NCBI RefSeq assembly: GCF_003797145.1
Contig: NZ_RKMG01000010.1
Span: forward strand, 879 to 50,362
Direction of reading: 5' to 3'
DNA from: Aerococcus agrisoli
GTDB lineage: Bacteria; Bacillota; Bacilli; Lactobacillales; Aerococcaceae
Length of the DNA stretch: 49,484 nucleotides
Numbering within the stretch: the first letter of the stretch is position 1; the number at the start of each line of letters is the position of its first letter. The position numbers and the translations under genes are program-made. The notes under the pieces were generated by a model. It did not search any database. It had not been told where the DNA came from and saw only the letters and a program-made list of their open reading frames with translations. Below, piece by piece: positions 42,902-49,484 of the stretch.

Positions 42902-43680
42902 GCCTGATCACCCCTTTCGTTTATGTAGTCATCTTGATTAAAATCGCGTTGGGCAATTAGGACAGAAACATTATCGCGTCCGCCATTTTCATTGGCTTTG
43001 GCGATTAAGGTATCAGCTTTTTCAGCTACCCCTAGATATTCTCTTGCTAAAATAGCCAAGACTTGGTCTTCAGCCACCATATCCGTTAGACCATCTGAGC
43101 ACATTAATAAAATGTCACCCGGATTAAAGTCCAAAATATCCACATCTGTTGCGACTTCAGGGTCAATGCCCACCGCACGTGTGACGATATTTTTTTGTGG
43201 ATGCGTCGCCGCTTCTTCTTTGGTAATCATGGCCATGTCCACTAACTCTTGGACAAAAGAATGGTCACGTGTCATTTGTTGGATTTGACCGGCTTTCACC
43301 ATGTAAATCCGACTATCCCCAATATGGGCTAAAATCACTTGATTCAAGTCTTCTAAGGCAACCGCCGCTACGATTGTTGTCCCCATACCCGCTAAATCTT
43401 GGTATTGGTTAGCTTTTTCGTAAATTTTGGCATTGGCTGATTGCACATTCGCTTGAATCCATTCTTGAATCATTGCGGGATCGTCCATGCCAGTTGTTTC
43501 TTCCCAAGCATGGCCTACATGGAAGATAGCCATTTCAGAGGCTACGTCTCCTGCATTATGGCCACCCATCCCGTCACATAGTAATAGAATAGGTAGTTGG
43601 TCTTGGTTATAAAAGATACCGACTTGGTCTTGATTTTGCTTACGTTCGATTCCAACATCGGTTTTGCTTGCGATTTCCAT
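42898..43680 (-). CDS. stp: PP2C-type Ser/Thr phosphatase (Stp/PrpC)
   Basis: 260 residues. TDVGIERKQNQDQVG, LLCDGMGGHNAGDVAS, HIGDSRIYM, ILLMCSDGLTDMV and NGGRDNVSVLI carry the conserved metal-binding Asp and Gly residues of PPM phosphatases. It reverses the action of the downstream PASTA kinase, whose start codon overlaps its stop (ATGA). It lies 20 bp after rsmB. The set rsmB-stp-prkC is widely conserved. Length is standard for the family (about 245-260). Confidence 0.94.
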   Translation of the reverse strand: MEIASKTDVGIERKQNQDQVGIFYNQDQLPILLLCDGMGGHNAGDVASEMAIFHVGHAWEETTGMDDPAMIQEWIQANVQSANAKIYEKANQYQDLAGMGTTIVAAVALEDLNQVILAHIGDSRIYMVKAGQIQQMTRDHSFVQELVDMAMITKEEAATHPQKNIVTRAVGIDPEVATDVDILDFNPGDILLMCSDGLTDMVAEDQVLAILAREYLGVAEKADTLIAKANENGGRDNVSVLIAQRDFNQDDYINERGDQA

Positions 43681-43699
43681 GTAAGTTCACTTTCCTTCG

Positions 43700-45169
43700 C
43701 TAGTTTTTTTCAAAGCTGGCAATGAAGAATCCATCTGATAAATAAGTTTGCGGTAAGATTTCAATGGTCCCATCCGCGTGAACTGATTGGTCTAGATTTT
43801 CTCTCCAGCCCTTGAATGATTTCAATGTTAGCTCTGGATGTTGCGCTAAGATTGCAGCTACAACATCTTCGTTTTCTTCTTTAGTAATTGTACATGTAGA
43901 ATAGGTTATTGTGCCACCCTTTTTAAGTAATGGTAATGCTTGGTTCATAATTGTAACCTGAATGTCACTTAAAGCATCCAAATCTTGTAAGGATTTGTTG
44001 TATTTGGTGTCCGGTTTACGTCTAAATAGACCAATACCCGAACATGGTGCATCCACCAAAATCTTGTCAAACATCGTTGGCTCTTCGCCATTTTCCCCAA
44101 AACGTTCCGTCAATTGGGTAGCATCTTGATGTAGGATTTCCACATGCTCTGCAACTTTCATTCGCTCCACATTTTGGCGAATCAAAGGCAATTTATCCTT
44201 AGCAATGTCCGTTGCAATCACGTGACCTGTACGGCCGACCGCTTCTGCAATTTGAACAGTTTTCCCACCTGGTGCGGCACAGGCATCTAGCACTGTATCC
44301 CCAGCTTGAGGGTTCAAGGCTTCAACCGCTAGTAAGGCTGACTCGTCCTGAATCGTAATGTCCCCGTTCATGAATAAGGATGAATAGGCAGGATTCCCTT
44401 TCGTTATACGAAGTGCGAAGGGCGACAATGGACTTGGCGCTACGTCATGTCCTTCCGCTCGTAAAATATCAGCATATGCCGTCATTTTATCCGCATCCAC
44501 ATCACCAAAACGATTATTCGCACGTACGGTAATGGCCGGTGTTTGGGTCAAAGATTGGGCCAATTCTTCCGCCTTCGAGAAACCAAAACGGTCAACGAAA
44601 TAATCCACCCAAATCATTGGTAGCGACGCTTGTAAGGCCAAAATTTCCTTAGGATCCGATTTAGTCGCAATGAATTCGTCCATGGTTTGGTATCTACGGT
44701 CAAAATTACGCAACACACCATTAGCAAATTTCGCCAAAGTTTGATTGCCTCGTTTACGCACGATGCGCACCGCCTCGTCAACGACTGCGTAACTCGGAAT
44801 GTTATCTAGATAGTACATTTGATAGGCTGAAATCACTAAAAGTGACCACAGCCACGATTTCACGCGATTTGGTTTGTCCACAAAATCACGCACAAAGGCA
44901 TCAAGCGTATAGTAGTTTTGCACTGAACCGTACACTAAATTGGTGTATAAGTTACGGTCGGCTTCGGCTACAGCCTCTTCAGTCAAGACACGGTTCACTT
45001 CTTGGTTGATATATTGATTGTGACGAATGATCTGCGTCACTGATTCCATCGCTTGGAAACGTGCTGACATCTTCATGGGCGTTTGAAAAGCCGCATTATG
45101 GCCCGTGTTATGGGCAGTTGTCCCTGCTGCTGGTTTTGTTTCTTCCTCGTTATGATGTTGTTTAGTCAT
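43700..45169 (-). CDS. rsmB: 16S rRNA (cytosine-967-C5)-methyltransferase RsmB
   Basis: 489 residues. The N-terminal 30 residues are a low-complexity extension (His/Ala/Thr rich) not typical of the family. A NusB-like RNA-binding domain (about 35-165) follows. The methyltransferase domain has DACAAPGGKTVQIAE (SAM motif I), VDAPCSGIGLFRRKPD (with the releasing Cys) and TYSTCTITKEEN (with the catalytic Cys). It overlaps the fmt stop by 8 bp. A later internal start at MKMSARFQAMESV would give the usual length, but no ribosome site decides it. Confidence 0.93.
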   Translation of the reverse strand: MTKQHHNEEETKPAAGTTAHNTGHNAAFQTPMKMSARFQAMESVTQIIRHNQYINQEVNRVLTEEAVAEADRNLYTNLVYGSVQNYYTLDAFVRDFVDKPNRVKSWLWSLLVISAYQMYYLDNIPSYAVVDEAVRIVRKRGNQTLAKFANGVLRNFDRRYQTMDEFIATKSDPKEILALQASLPMIWVDYFVDRFGFSKAEELAQSLTQTPAITVRANNRFGDVDADKMTAYADILRAEGHDVAPSPLSPFALRITKGNPAYSSLFMNGDITIQDESALLAVEALNPQAGDTVLDACAAPGGKTVQIAEAVGRTGHVIATDIAKDKLPLIRQNVERMKVAEHVEILHQDATQLTERFGENGEEPTMFDKILVDAPCSGIGLFRRKPDTKYNKSLQDLDALSDIQVTIMNQALPLLKKGGTITYSTCTITKEENEDVVAAILAQHPELTLKSFKGWRENLDQSVHADGTIEILPQTYLSDGFFIASFEKN

Positions 45170-46139
45170 TGAATGACACCTGTTCGAATGAATCGCCTTC
45201 CGTTAAATTCCCTGCGCCACCATTAATAAATGAGGCCACATCCATTTGTTTCTTGCCTGCTGGTTGCAAACTAGTAATCGCTAGGACTTGATTGCTACCT
45301 GTTGCCACCCACAATTGAGCCGGTTTTTTGTTGATTTTAATAATTGTACCGGGTGCTTGGTCAGTCGTTTCATCAGTCACCACTTGGCCTGCCCAAATCT
45401 TCCAGTTTTGACCTGCAACCTTTGTATGGGCAACTGGCCATGCATTAAAGGCGCGAATTTGATTGTAAATCTGAGTCGCATCTTGTTGCCAATTAATTTG
45501 CTCTTGTTGGCTTGTAATATTTGGTGAAAAAGTCGCTTCCGCTTCCACCTGTTGAATTGGTGTTAATTCATCTGCGAATAATTTAGGCAATGTATCCATT
45601 AACAAGTCAGTTCCCGCTAATGAAAGCTTATCGAACATTGTTGCTACTGTATCGTCGTTTTCAATTGGTACCACTACTTGCGTTAAAATATCACCCGCAT
45701 CCATTTGTTTCACCATGCGCATGATTGTCACGCCGGTTTCCTTATCGCCATTCCAAATTGCATAATGAACGGGTGCCCCACCACGGTATTTTGGTAATAA
45801 TGAAGCATGCACATTTACTGCCCCAAATTTTGGTGCATTTAGGATACTTGTCGGCAAGAACTGGCCAAATGCAGCCGTCACGATTAAATCAATATCCTCG
45901 TTGGCCAAGAGATCTTTCACATCTTGAGCACGACCGATTTTTTCTGGCTGATAGACAGGAATGTCGTGTTTCAATGCCGCTTCTTTAACTGGTGTTGGTG
46001 TTAATTTGCGTTTGCGACCAACCGGACGGTCAGGTTGTGTCACGACTGCGACTACTTGGTACTCGTCCTTTTGGGCTACTAAAGCTTCTAAAATGTTTAC
46101 TGAAAATGCGGGTGTCCCCATAAATACGATTCTTTTCAA
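45162..46139 (-). CDS. fmt: Methionyl-tRNA formyltransferase
   Basis: 325 residues. IVFMGTPAFSVNILEAL opens the formyl-transferase fold; VNVHASLLPKYRGGAPVHYAIWNG carries the Asn-His catalytic region, and the C-terminal domain binds tRNA. It formylates initiator Met-tRNA. The start codon is TTG (46137-46139) with AAAGGAG seven bases upstream; no ATG fits. An extended -10 promoter lies at 46178-46186. In many Firmicutes def lies between priA and fmt; here the gap holds array D instead and no def. Confidence 0.94.
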   Translation of the reverse strand: MKRIVFMGTPAFSVNILEALVAQKDEYQVVAVVTQPDRPVGRKRKLTPTPVKEAALKHDIPVYQPEKIGRAQDVKDLLANEDIDLIVTAAFGQFLPTSILNAPKFGAVNVHASLLPKYRGGAPVHYAIWNGDKETGVTIMRMVKQMDAGDILTQVVVPIENDDTVATMFDKLSLAGTDLLMDTLPKLFADELTPIQQVEAEATFSPNITSQQEQINWQQDATQIYNQIRAFNAWPVAHTKVAGQNWKIWAGQVVTDETTDQAPGTIIKINKKPAQLWVATGSNQVLAITSLQPAGKKQMDVASFINGGAGNLTEGDSFEQVSFND

Positions 46140-46177
46140 ATGTTTCTCCTTTATAAAAAACGCTGTGATTTGTTTGT

Positions 46178-46186
46178 ATTATACCA
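46178..46186 (-). promoter_or_regulatory. Promoter of fmt (extended -10)
   Basis: The minus strand reads TGGTATAAT, a perfect extended -10, 39 bp before the TTG start. The -35 (TTTAGT) is weak. Confidence 0.55.
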
Positions 46187-46315
46187 TTACATACGCTATG
46201 ACTAAAAATATATGAGTAAATCGGCCTTTAGGTTCGATTTATACTGAATGATTATTTAGTGCACGCTGTCATGATGCGACCTTGTATTTTTGCTGTTTGA
46301 TATATCCAGATTTTC

Positions 46316-46502
46316 GCTACTATTCGCTATAATAGTAGCCACTTATAGCATAAGGCGGTACTATTTGATCAGATAATCTCTCCTTTTCTAAAAAGCGGTA
46401 CTATTGGCCCGAATAGTGGCCATTTACAGAATAAGGCGATACTATCTGAATAAATAGTCCCCGGTTTCGGATAAAAGCGGTACTTTTCCCAAAAATAGTC
46501 CC
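46316..46502. repeat. Array D: five palindromes with a 40-41-bp period
   Basis: Units begin at 46316, 46357, 46397, 46438 and 46479 with the form GGTACTATT-N-AATAGTSSCC. Unit 1 is GCTACTATT-CGCTAT-AATAGTAGC, perfect; unit 3 is GGTACTATT then AATAGTGGCC. AAGC or AGGC usually precedes a unit. It ends 4 bp from the priA stop codon. Confidence 0.82.
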
Positions 46503-46506
46503 CCAC

Positions 46507-48921
46507 TTACATAAATGTCATTGGATCCACGTCGATGGATACGTAAATTTTATCCTTGGACCAGTTTTGGGCGCGGTCTTGGATGGCTTGCAAGACTTGA
46601 TGAATGGCTTGGTTGCCACGATGTTGGTATAACAATTGATAGTAGTATTGGTTATTGACGCGCGAAATGGTCGACTGCGCGGGACCAATGATTTTGGTGC
46701 CTGCTACATTGGCTTCCCGCAACATATGCGCTACTTTTGCTGCCGTCGCCATGGCCGTATGGTCGTCGAAATTAGACACCGTAAAGCGCACGGTATAGAA
46801 ATACGGTGAATACTGGTTGAGTTTCCGGTAGCGCATTTCTGTTTGGTAAAAGGTGTCATAGTCATGATGTTGGGCTAACGTTAGTGCGTAATGATCGGGA
46901 TTATAGGTTTGAATCAATACTTGGCCTGATAAATCGCCACGTCCCGCCCGGCCTGACATTTGTGTTAATAATTGGAAGGTTCGCTCAGCGGCACGAAAAT
47001 CCGGCAGGTACAAACTGGTATCGGCGTTGATGATGCCGACGAGTGTGATGTTGGGGAAGTCTAACCCTTTGGCAATCATTTGTGTACCCAAGAGGATATC
47101 CGCCTTTTTGTCAGCGATTTGCTTCAACATACGTTCGTGCGAACCCTTACGACGGGTGGTGTCCATGTCCATACGCACAACGGTTTTGTTGGGAAATAGC
47201 TCGTTGATTTCCTGCTCCACCTTTTCTGTCCCCGTCCCAAACTCGCGCAAATGGGTTTGGCCACATTGAGGGCATGTTTGCGGACGTGCGGCATTGTAAC
47301 CGCAATAGTGACATTGCAGCTGTTTGTTGTGATAGTGGTAGGTCAGGGACACGTCGCAGTTGGGACACTGGAAGGTGTAACCACAGTCGCGACATTGCAT
47401 GAAATTGGCGTAACCACGGCGGTTTAGCATGAGTGCAACCTGTTCGCCCCGATCCATAGTGGCCTGCATTTCGTCTCGCAGTTTACGGGAGAATTGATAG
47501 TAATTTTTATGACGAAATTCTTCGCGCATATCGATCAATTCAACTGGCGGCAAGGCTTGATGATTGGAACGTTCGGGCATTTCGAGTAGCGTATAGACGC
47601 CATTTTGCGCCCGCGCCCGCGATTCCAGACTCGGTGTTGCCGACCCCAGTATCACCGGACAGCCATGCTTATTGGCCCGCCATTTGGCCACTTCCCGCGC
47701 GTGATAGCGAGGATTATCCGACTGTTTATAAGTCGTTTCATGTTCCTCATCTAAAATGATCAAACCGATATTGTGTAGCGGTGCAAATATAGAGGAACGT
47801 GCCCCTACCGCAATCTTCGCCTGGCCATTCTTTAATTTCCGCCATTCGTCAAAGTGTTCGCCGGTTGATAGCTGACTGTGTAAGACAGCCACCATGTCCC
47901 CAAAACGGCCTTTTAAGCGATTCACCATCTGCGGTGTCAGCGAAATTTCTGGCACCAAGAGGATAGCTTCTTGTCCCTTATCAAGCGCCTCCTGGATCAA
48001 TTGTAGGTAGACCTCGGTTTTCCCGGATCCTGTTACCCCTTGCAAAAGAAATACCTCATCCTTTTGTGCATCCATTGCTGTTTTAACTGCTGCGAATGCC
48101 CGTTCTTGTTGTGCTTGAAGCTGCAATTTCTCAGATTTTTCAATCACGATATTGGCATACGGGTCCCGGTTGACTGGTTGATCAAACAAAGAAAGCCAGC
48201 CTTTTTCTGCTCCAGCTTTAAGGGTTGCCATGTGGATATCAAATTCTTCAAAATATTTGGCCGATACTTTTTTTCCGTCTAATTCCATTAATACTTCAAC
48301 TAGAGCCAGCTGTTTCTTAGCAGTTTTGCGCACATTTTGCAGTTCATCTTCTAATTGGTCGAAACCCATTAATGGTTGCACCCATTTTTCCGTTTTATAA
48401 CGTTTACGGTCTTCAACGCGGTAATCAATCGAGACTTTGTTGTCCTTTTTGAGTTTGATTAAGTCGGCAAGATAGCCTTTTTCCTCTGCTTCAGCCCATG
48501 AAATTTCATTGAAATCGCTAAAGTATTGGGCATGTTCCCGGTAGGAAATGCTCGTTGTTGGTAGAAAATATTTGTCATAATCCACCTTCAGCAGATTGGG
48601 CAACATGGTATGGTAGGCTTCAACCAGAAAACAGAAATTTTCTGCAGCAATCTGCTTACCCAAAGCCAACATTTCTGGTGATAATACGGGTTCGTCATCC
48701 AATAGTGCGGTAATATCTTTTAGTTCACCTTCAAAATCGGTCGTTGCTTTAGGGTCAGAGATGACATAGCCTAGCAAGTTACGCGAACCAAATGGTACTT
48801 GCACGCGCATACCAGGTTGAATCAAGTCTTTTAAATCCTCAGGAATGCTGTAATCATAGGGACGGTCCGTTTGCATGGTCGGCACATCCACTATTACTTC
48901 TATGATATTTTTCGCTTGCAT
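46507..48921 (-). CDS. priA: Primosomal protein N' (replication restart helicase PriA)
   Basis: 804 residues. The N-terminal 3'-DNA-end-binding domain is followed by the helicase: LLQGVTGSGKTEVYL (Walker A), LIILDEEHETTYKQ (DEEH), LGSATPS. Eight cysteines in CRDCGYTFQCPNCDVS and CHYCGYN..CPQCG form the two zinc sites, then TQMSGRAGRGD is motif VI. It reloads the replisome at stalled forks. The start ATG at 48921 is preferred to 48930, since GGAGGT touches the latter directly. Its 3' end adjoins array D; the upstream region is repeat-rich. Confidence 0.95.
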   Translation of the reverse strand: MQAKNIIEVIVDVPTMQTDRPYDYSIPEDLKDLIQPGMRVQVPFGSRNLLGYVISDPKATTDFEGELKDITALLDDEPVLSPEMLALGKQIAAENFCFLVEAYHTMLPNLLKVDYDKYFLPTTSISYREHAQYFSDFNEISWAEAEEKGYLADLIKLKKDNKVSIDYRVEDRKRYKTEKWVQPLMGFDQLEDELQNVRKTAKKQLALVEVLMELDGKKVSAKYFEEFDIHMATLKAGAEKGWLSLFDQPVNRDPYANIVIEKSEKLQLQAQQERAFAAVKTAMDAQKDEVFLLQGVTGSGKTEVYLQLIQEALDKGQEAILLVPEISLTPQMVNRLKGRFGDMVAVLHSQLSTGEHFDEWRKLKNGQAKIAVGARSSIFAPLHNIGLIILDEEHETTYKQSDNPRYHAREVAKWRANKHGCPVILGSATPSLESRARAQNGVYTLLEMPERSNHQALPPVELIDMREEFRHKNYYQFSRKLRDEMQATMDRGEQVALMLNRRGYANFMQCRDCGYTFQCPNCDVSLTYHYHNKQLQCHYCGYNAARPQTCPQCGQTHLREFGTGTEKVEQEINELFPNKTVVRMDMDTTRRKGSHERMLKQIADKKADILLGTQMIAKGLDFPNITLVGIINADTSLYLPDFRAAERTFQLLTQMSGRAGRGDLSGQVLIQTYNPDHYALTLAQHHDYDTFYQTEMRYRKLNQYSPYFYTVRFTVSNFDDHTAMATAAKVAHMLREANVAGTKIIGPAQSTISRVNNQYYYQLLYQHRGNQAIHQVLQAIQDRAQNWSKDKIYVSIDVDPMTFM

Positions 48922-49050
48922 TACAGGCATACCTCCTTTGGTAAATGTTTTACATCTTCATCTATTGTATACGAAATAAATTCCTTTTTGAACGCATATG
49001 CAAAGAAGAACTTGACCGCAAATAGAAAAGAGGCTGGGACAAAAGATTAA

Positions 49051-49194
49051 AATCATAGATTTTTCGTCCTTACAGTGTACGTTCCTTATGAACCGTGGGA
49101 CCATTGAAAGCCAAGGTCTTTCAATTTGAAATCGAGCCAAGGTCTCGATTTCATCCTATTTCACGGCTAAGGAACTACACTTTCAGTCCTTTAA
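49051..49194 (-). repeat. Structured repeat family R1, copy b (inverted)
   Basis: Complementary in order to 40404-40545. Hairpin 1 is unchanged (49128-49152). Hairpin 2 is ATTGAAAG-CCAAGGT-CTTTCAAT (49103-49125): every changed base of copy a is matched by a change on the other arm, while the loop stays the same. Confidence 0.75.
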
Positions 49195-49245
49195 CCTGTT
49201 TCCGTGATATATTTCAATCAAAATTTATAAAAATTTTTTCAAAGT

Positions 49246-49289
49246 AAAAGGCGTACACAATTCTTTTTAAGAATTGTGTACGCCTTTTT
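49246..49289. terminator. Strong hairpin, bidirectional terminator type
   Basis: AAAAGGCGTACACAATTCTT and AAGAATTGTGTACGCCTTTT are perfect 20-bp arms around a TTT loop. A gene it serves is not visible in the window. Confidence 0.75.
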
Positions 49290-49352
49290 AGAGGCCTTTT
49301 GTCCCAGCCACTTCCTTAGATCCTTATGAAGTTGAGCTCGCGCTCACATCCT

Positions 49353-49470
49353 AAAGTTGAGTTTGCAATAGCAACCCTCTGCCTGCTTCAGATGAATTAG
49401 TCGATGACTACCGTCATCACCGTCATTCACCTTCCACCAGTTGAGGGCTGAACGCTATTGCTCACATCCT
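49353..49470 (-). repeat. Structured repeat family R2, copy b
   Basis: Stems GCAATAGC/GCTATTGC (49365-49372 with 49454-49461), CCCTC/GAGGG, GGTGAAT/ATTCATC and GATGAC-GGTA-GTCATC on the minus strand. A reduced unit (GGATGTGAG, CGCGA, GCTCAACTTCAT on the minus strand) lies at 49325-49351, and another unit seems to begin at 49472 and leave the window. Confidence 0.7.
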
Positions 49471-49484
49471 GTGAAGTTGAGTTC

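Larger units (their letters stand above)
49032..49312. repeat. Block bounded by inverted GGCTGGGACAAAAG repeats
   Basis: GGCTGGGACAAAAG (49032-49045) is matched by CTTTTGTCCCAGCC near 49297-49310. Inside are R1 copy b and a terminator hairpin. The same GGCTGGGA stem ends the pknB transcript next to R1 copy a. Confidence 0.6.

Overview
The window looks like a low-GC Gram-positive chromosome of the order Lactobacillales. I lean towards the Aerococcaceae/Carnobacteriaceae side, but that is a guess. The evidence is Shine-Dalgarno sites of the AGGAGG type throughout, a Trp T-box leader, a consensus Bacillus-type Zur box, a PASTA-domain Ser/Thr kinase, and the conserved Firmicutes run priA-fmt-rsmB-stp-prkC-rsgA-rpe-thiN-rpmB-yloU-yloV. 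There are no rRNA or tRNA genes and no CRISPR array.

Layout. (1) 1-16255, minus strand: a Wzx/Wzy-type capsule or exopolysaccharide locus. It holds UDP-glucose dehydrogenase (partial), a flippase, a CapG-CapF-CapE cassette for UDP-L-FucNAc, glycosyltransferases, a polymerase, a CapN-like reductase with an initiating phosphoglycosyltransferase, a sugar-kinase/nucleotidyltransferase pair, UDP-glucuronate 4-epimerase and an acetyltransferase. A complete IS256-family element (11537-12858) with a target-site duplication sits inside the cluster. The cluster seems to start from an extended -10 promoter at 16331, with a perfect cre-type site further upstream. (2) 16518-17705: two DNA-repair genes. 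(3) 17802-22953: a three-gene membrane glycosyltransferase operon with a BcsA-like synthase carrying an intact PilZ (c-di-GMP) motif. (4) 23343-24376: a 1001-bp unit with one unrecognised gene, bounded by 33-bp direct repeats that rebuild the 3' end of a nucleoside hydrolase gene. (5) 25420-34373: a DUF697-like gene, two paralogous NERD-domain genes, a T-box-controlled trpDCFBA operon and Zur-controlled rpsN. (6) 34993-48921, minus strand: housekeeping genes from fakA back to priA. (7) 48922-49484: dispersed structured repeats.

The most unusual signal is four intergenic arrays of degenerate palindromes (27535-27790, 32719-32824, 34639-34914, 46316-46502). All have a period of 40-42 bp, about four helical turns, but each uses its own palindrome. 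Two of them lie about 240-265 bp downstream of the two NERD genes, separated from each gene by a pair of near-identical GAGGGC..GCCCTC hairpins. This suggests a repeated module of NERD gene, hairpins and phased palindromic array. Separately, two structured dispersed repeat families (40404/49051 and 37335/49353) show compensatory base changes in their stems.

Functionally, the capsule locus predicts a polymer made from a D-FucNAc/QuiNAc-type first sugar, L-FucNAc and an (acetylated) uronic acid. The trp operon can turn anthranilate into tryptophan but has no anthranilate synthase here. The priA-fakA block combines replication restart, translation initiation and ribosome functions with the PASTA kinase/phosphatase pair. 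All coordinates, motifs and stem pairings were read by eye from the sequence; no database search was run.
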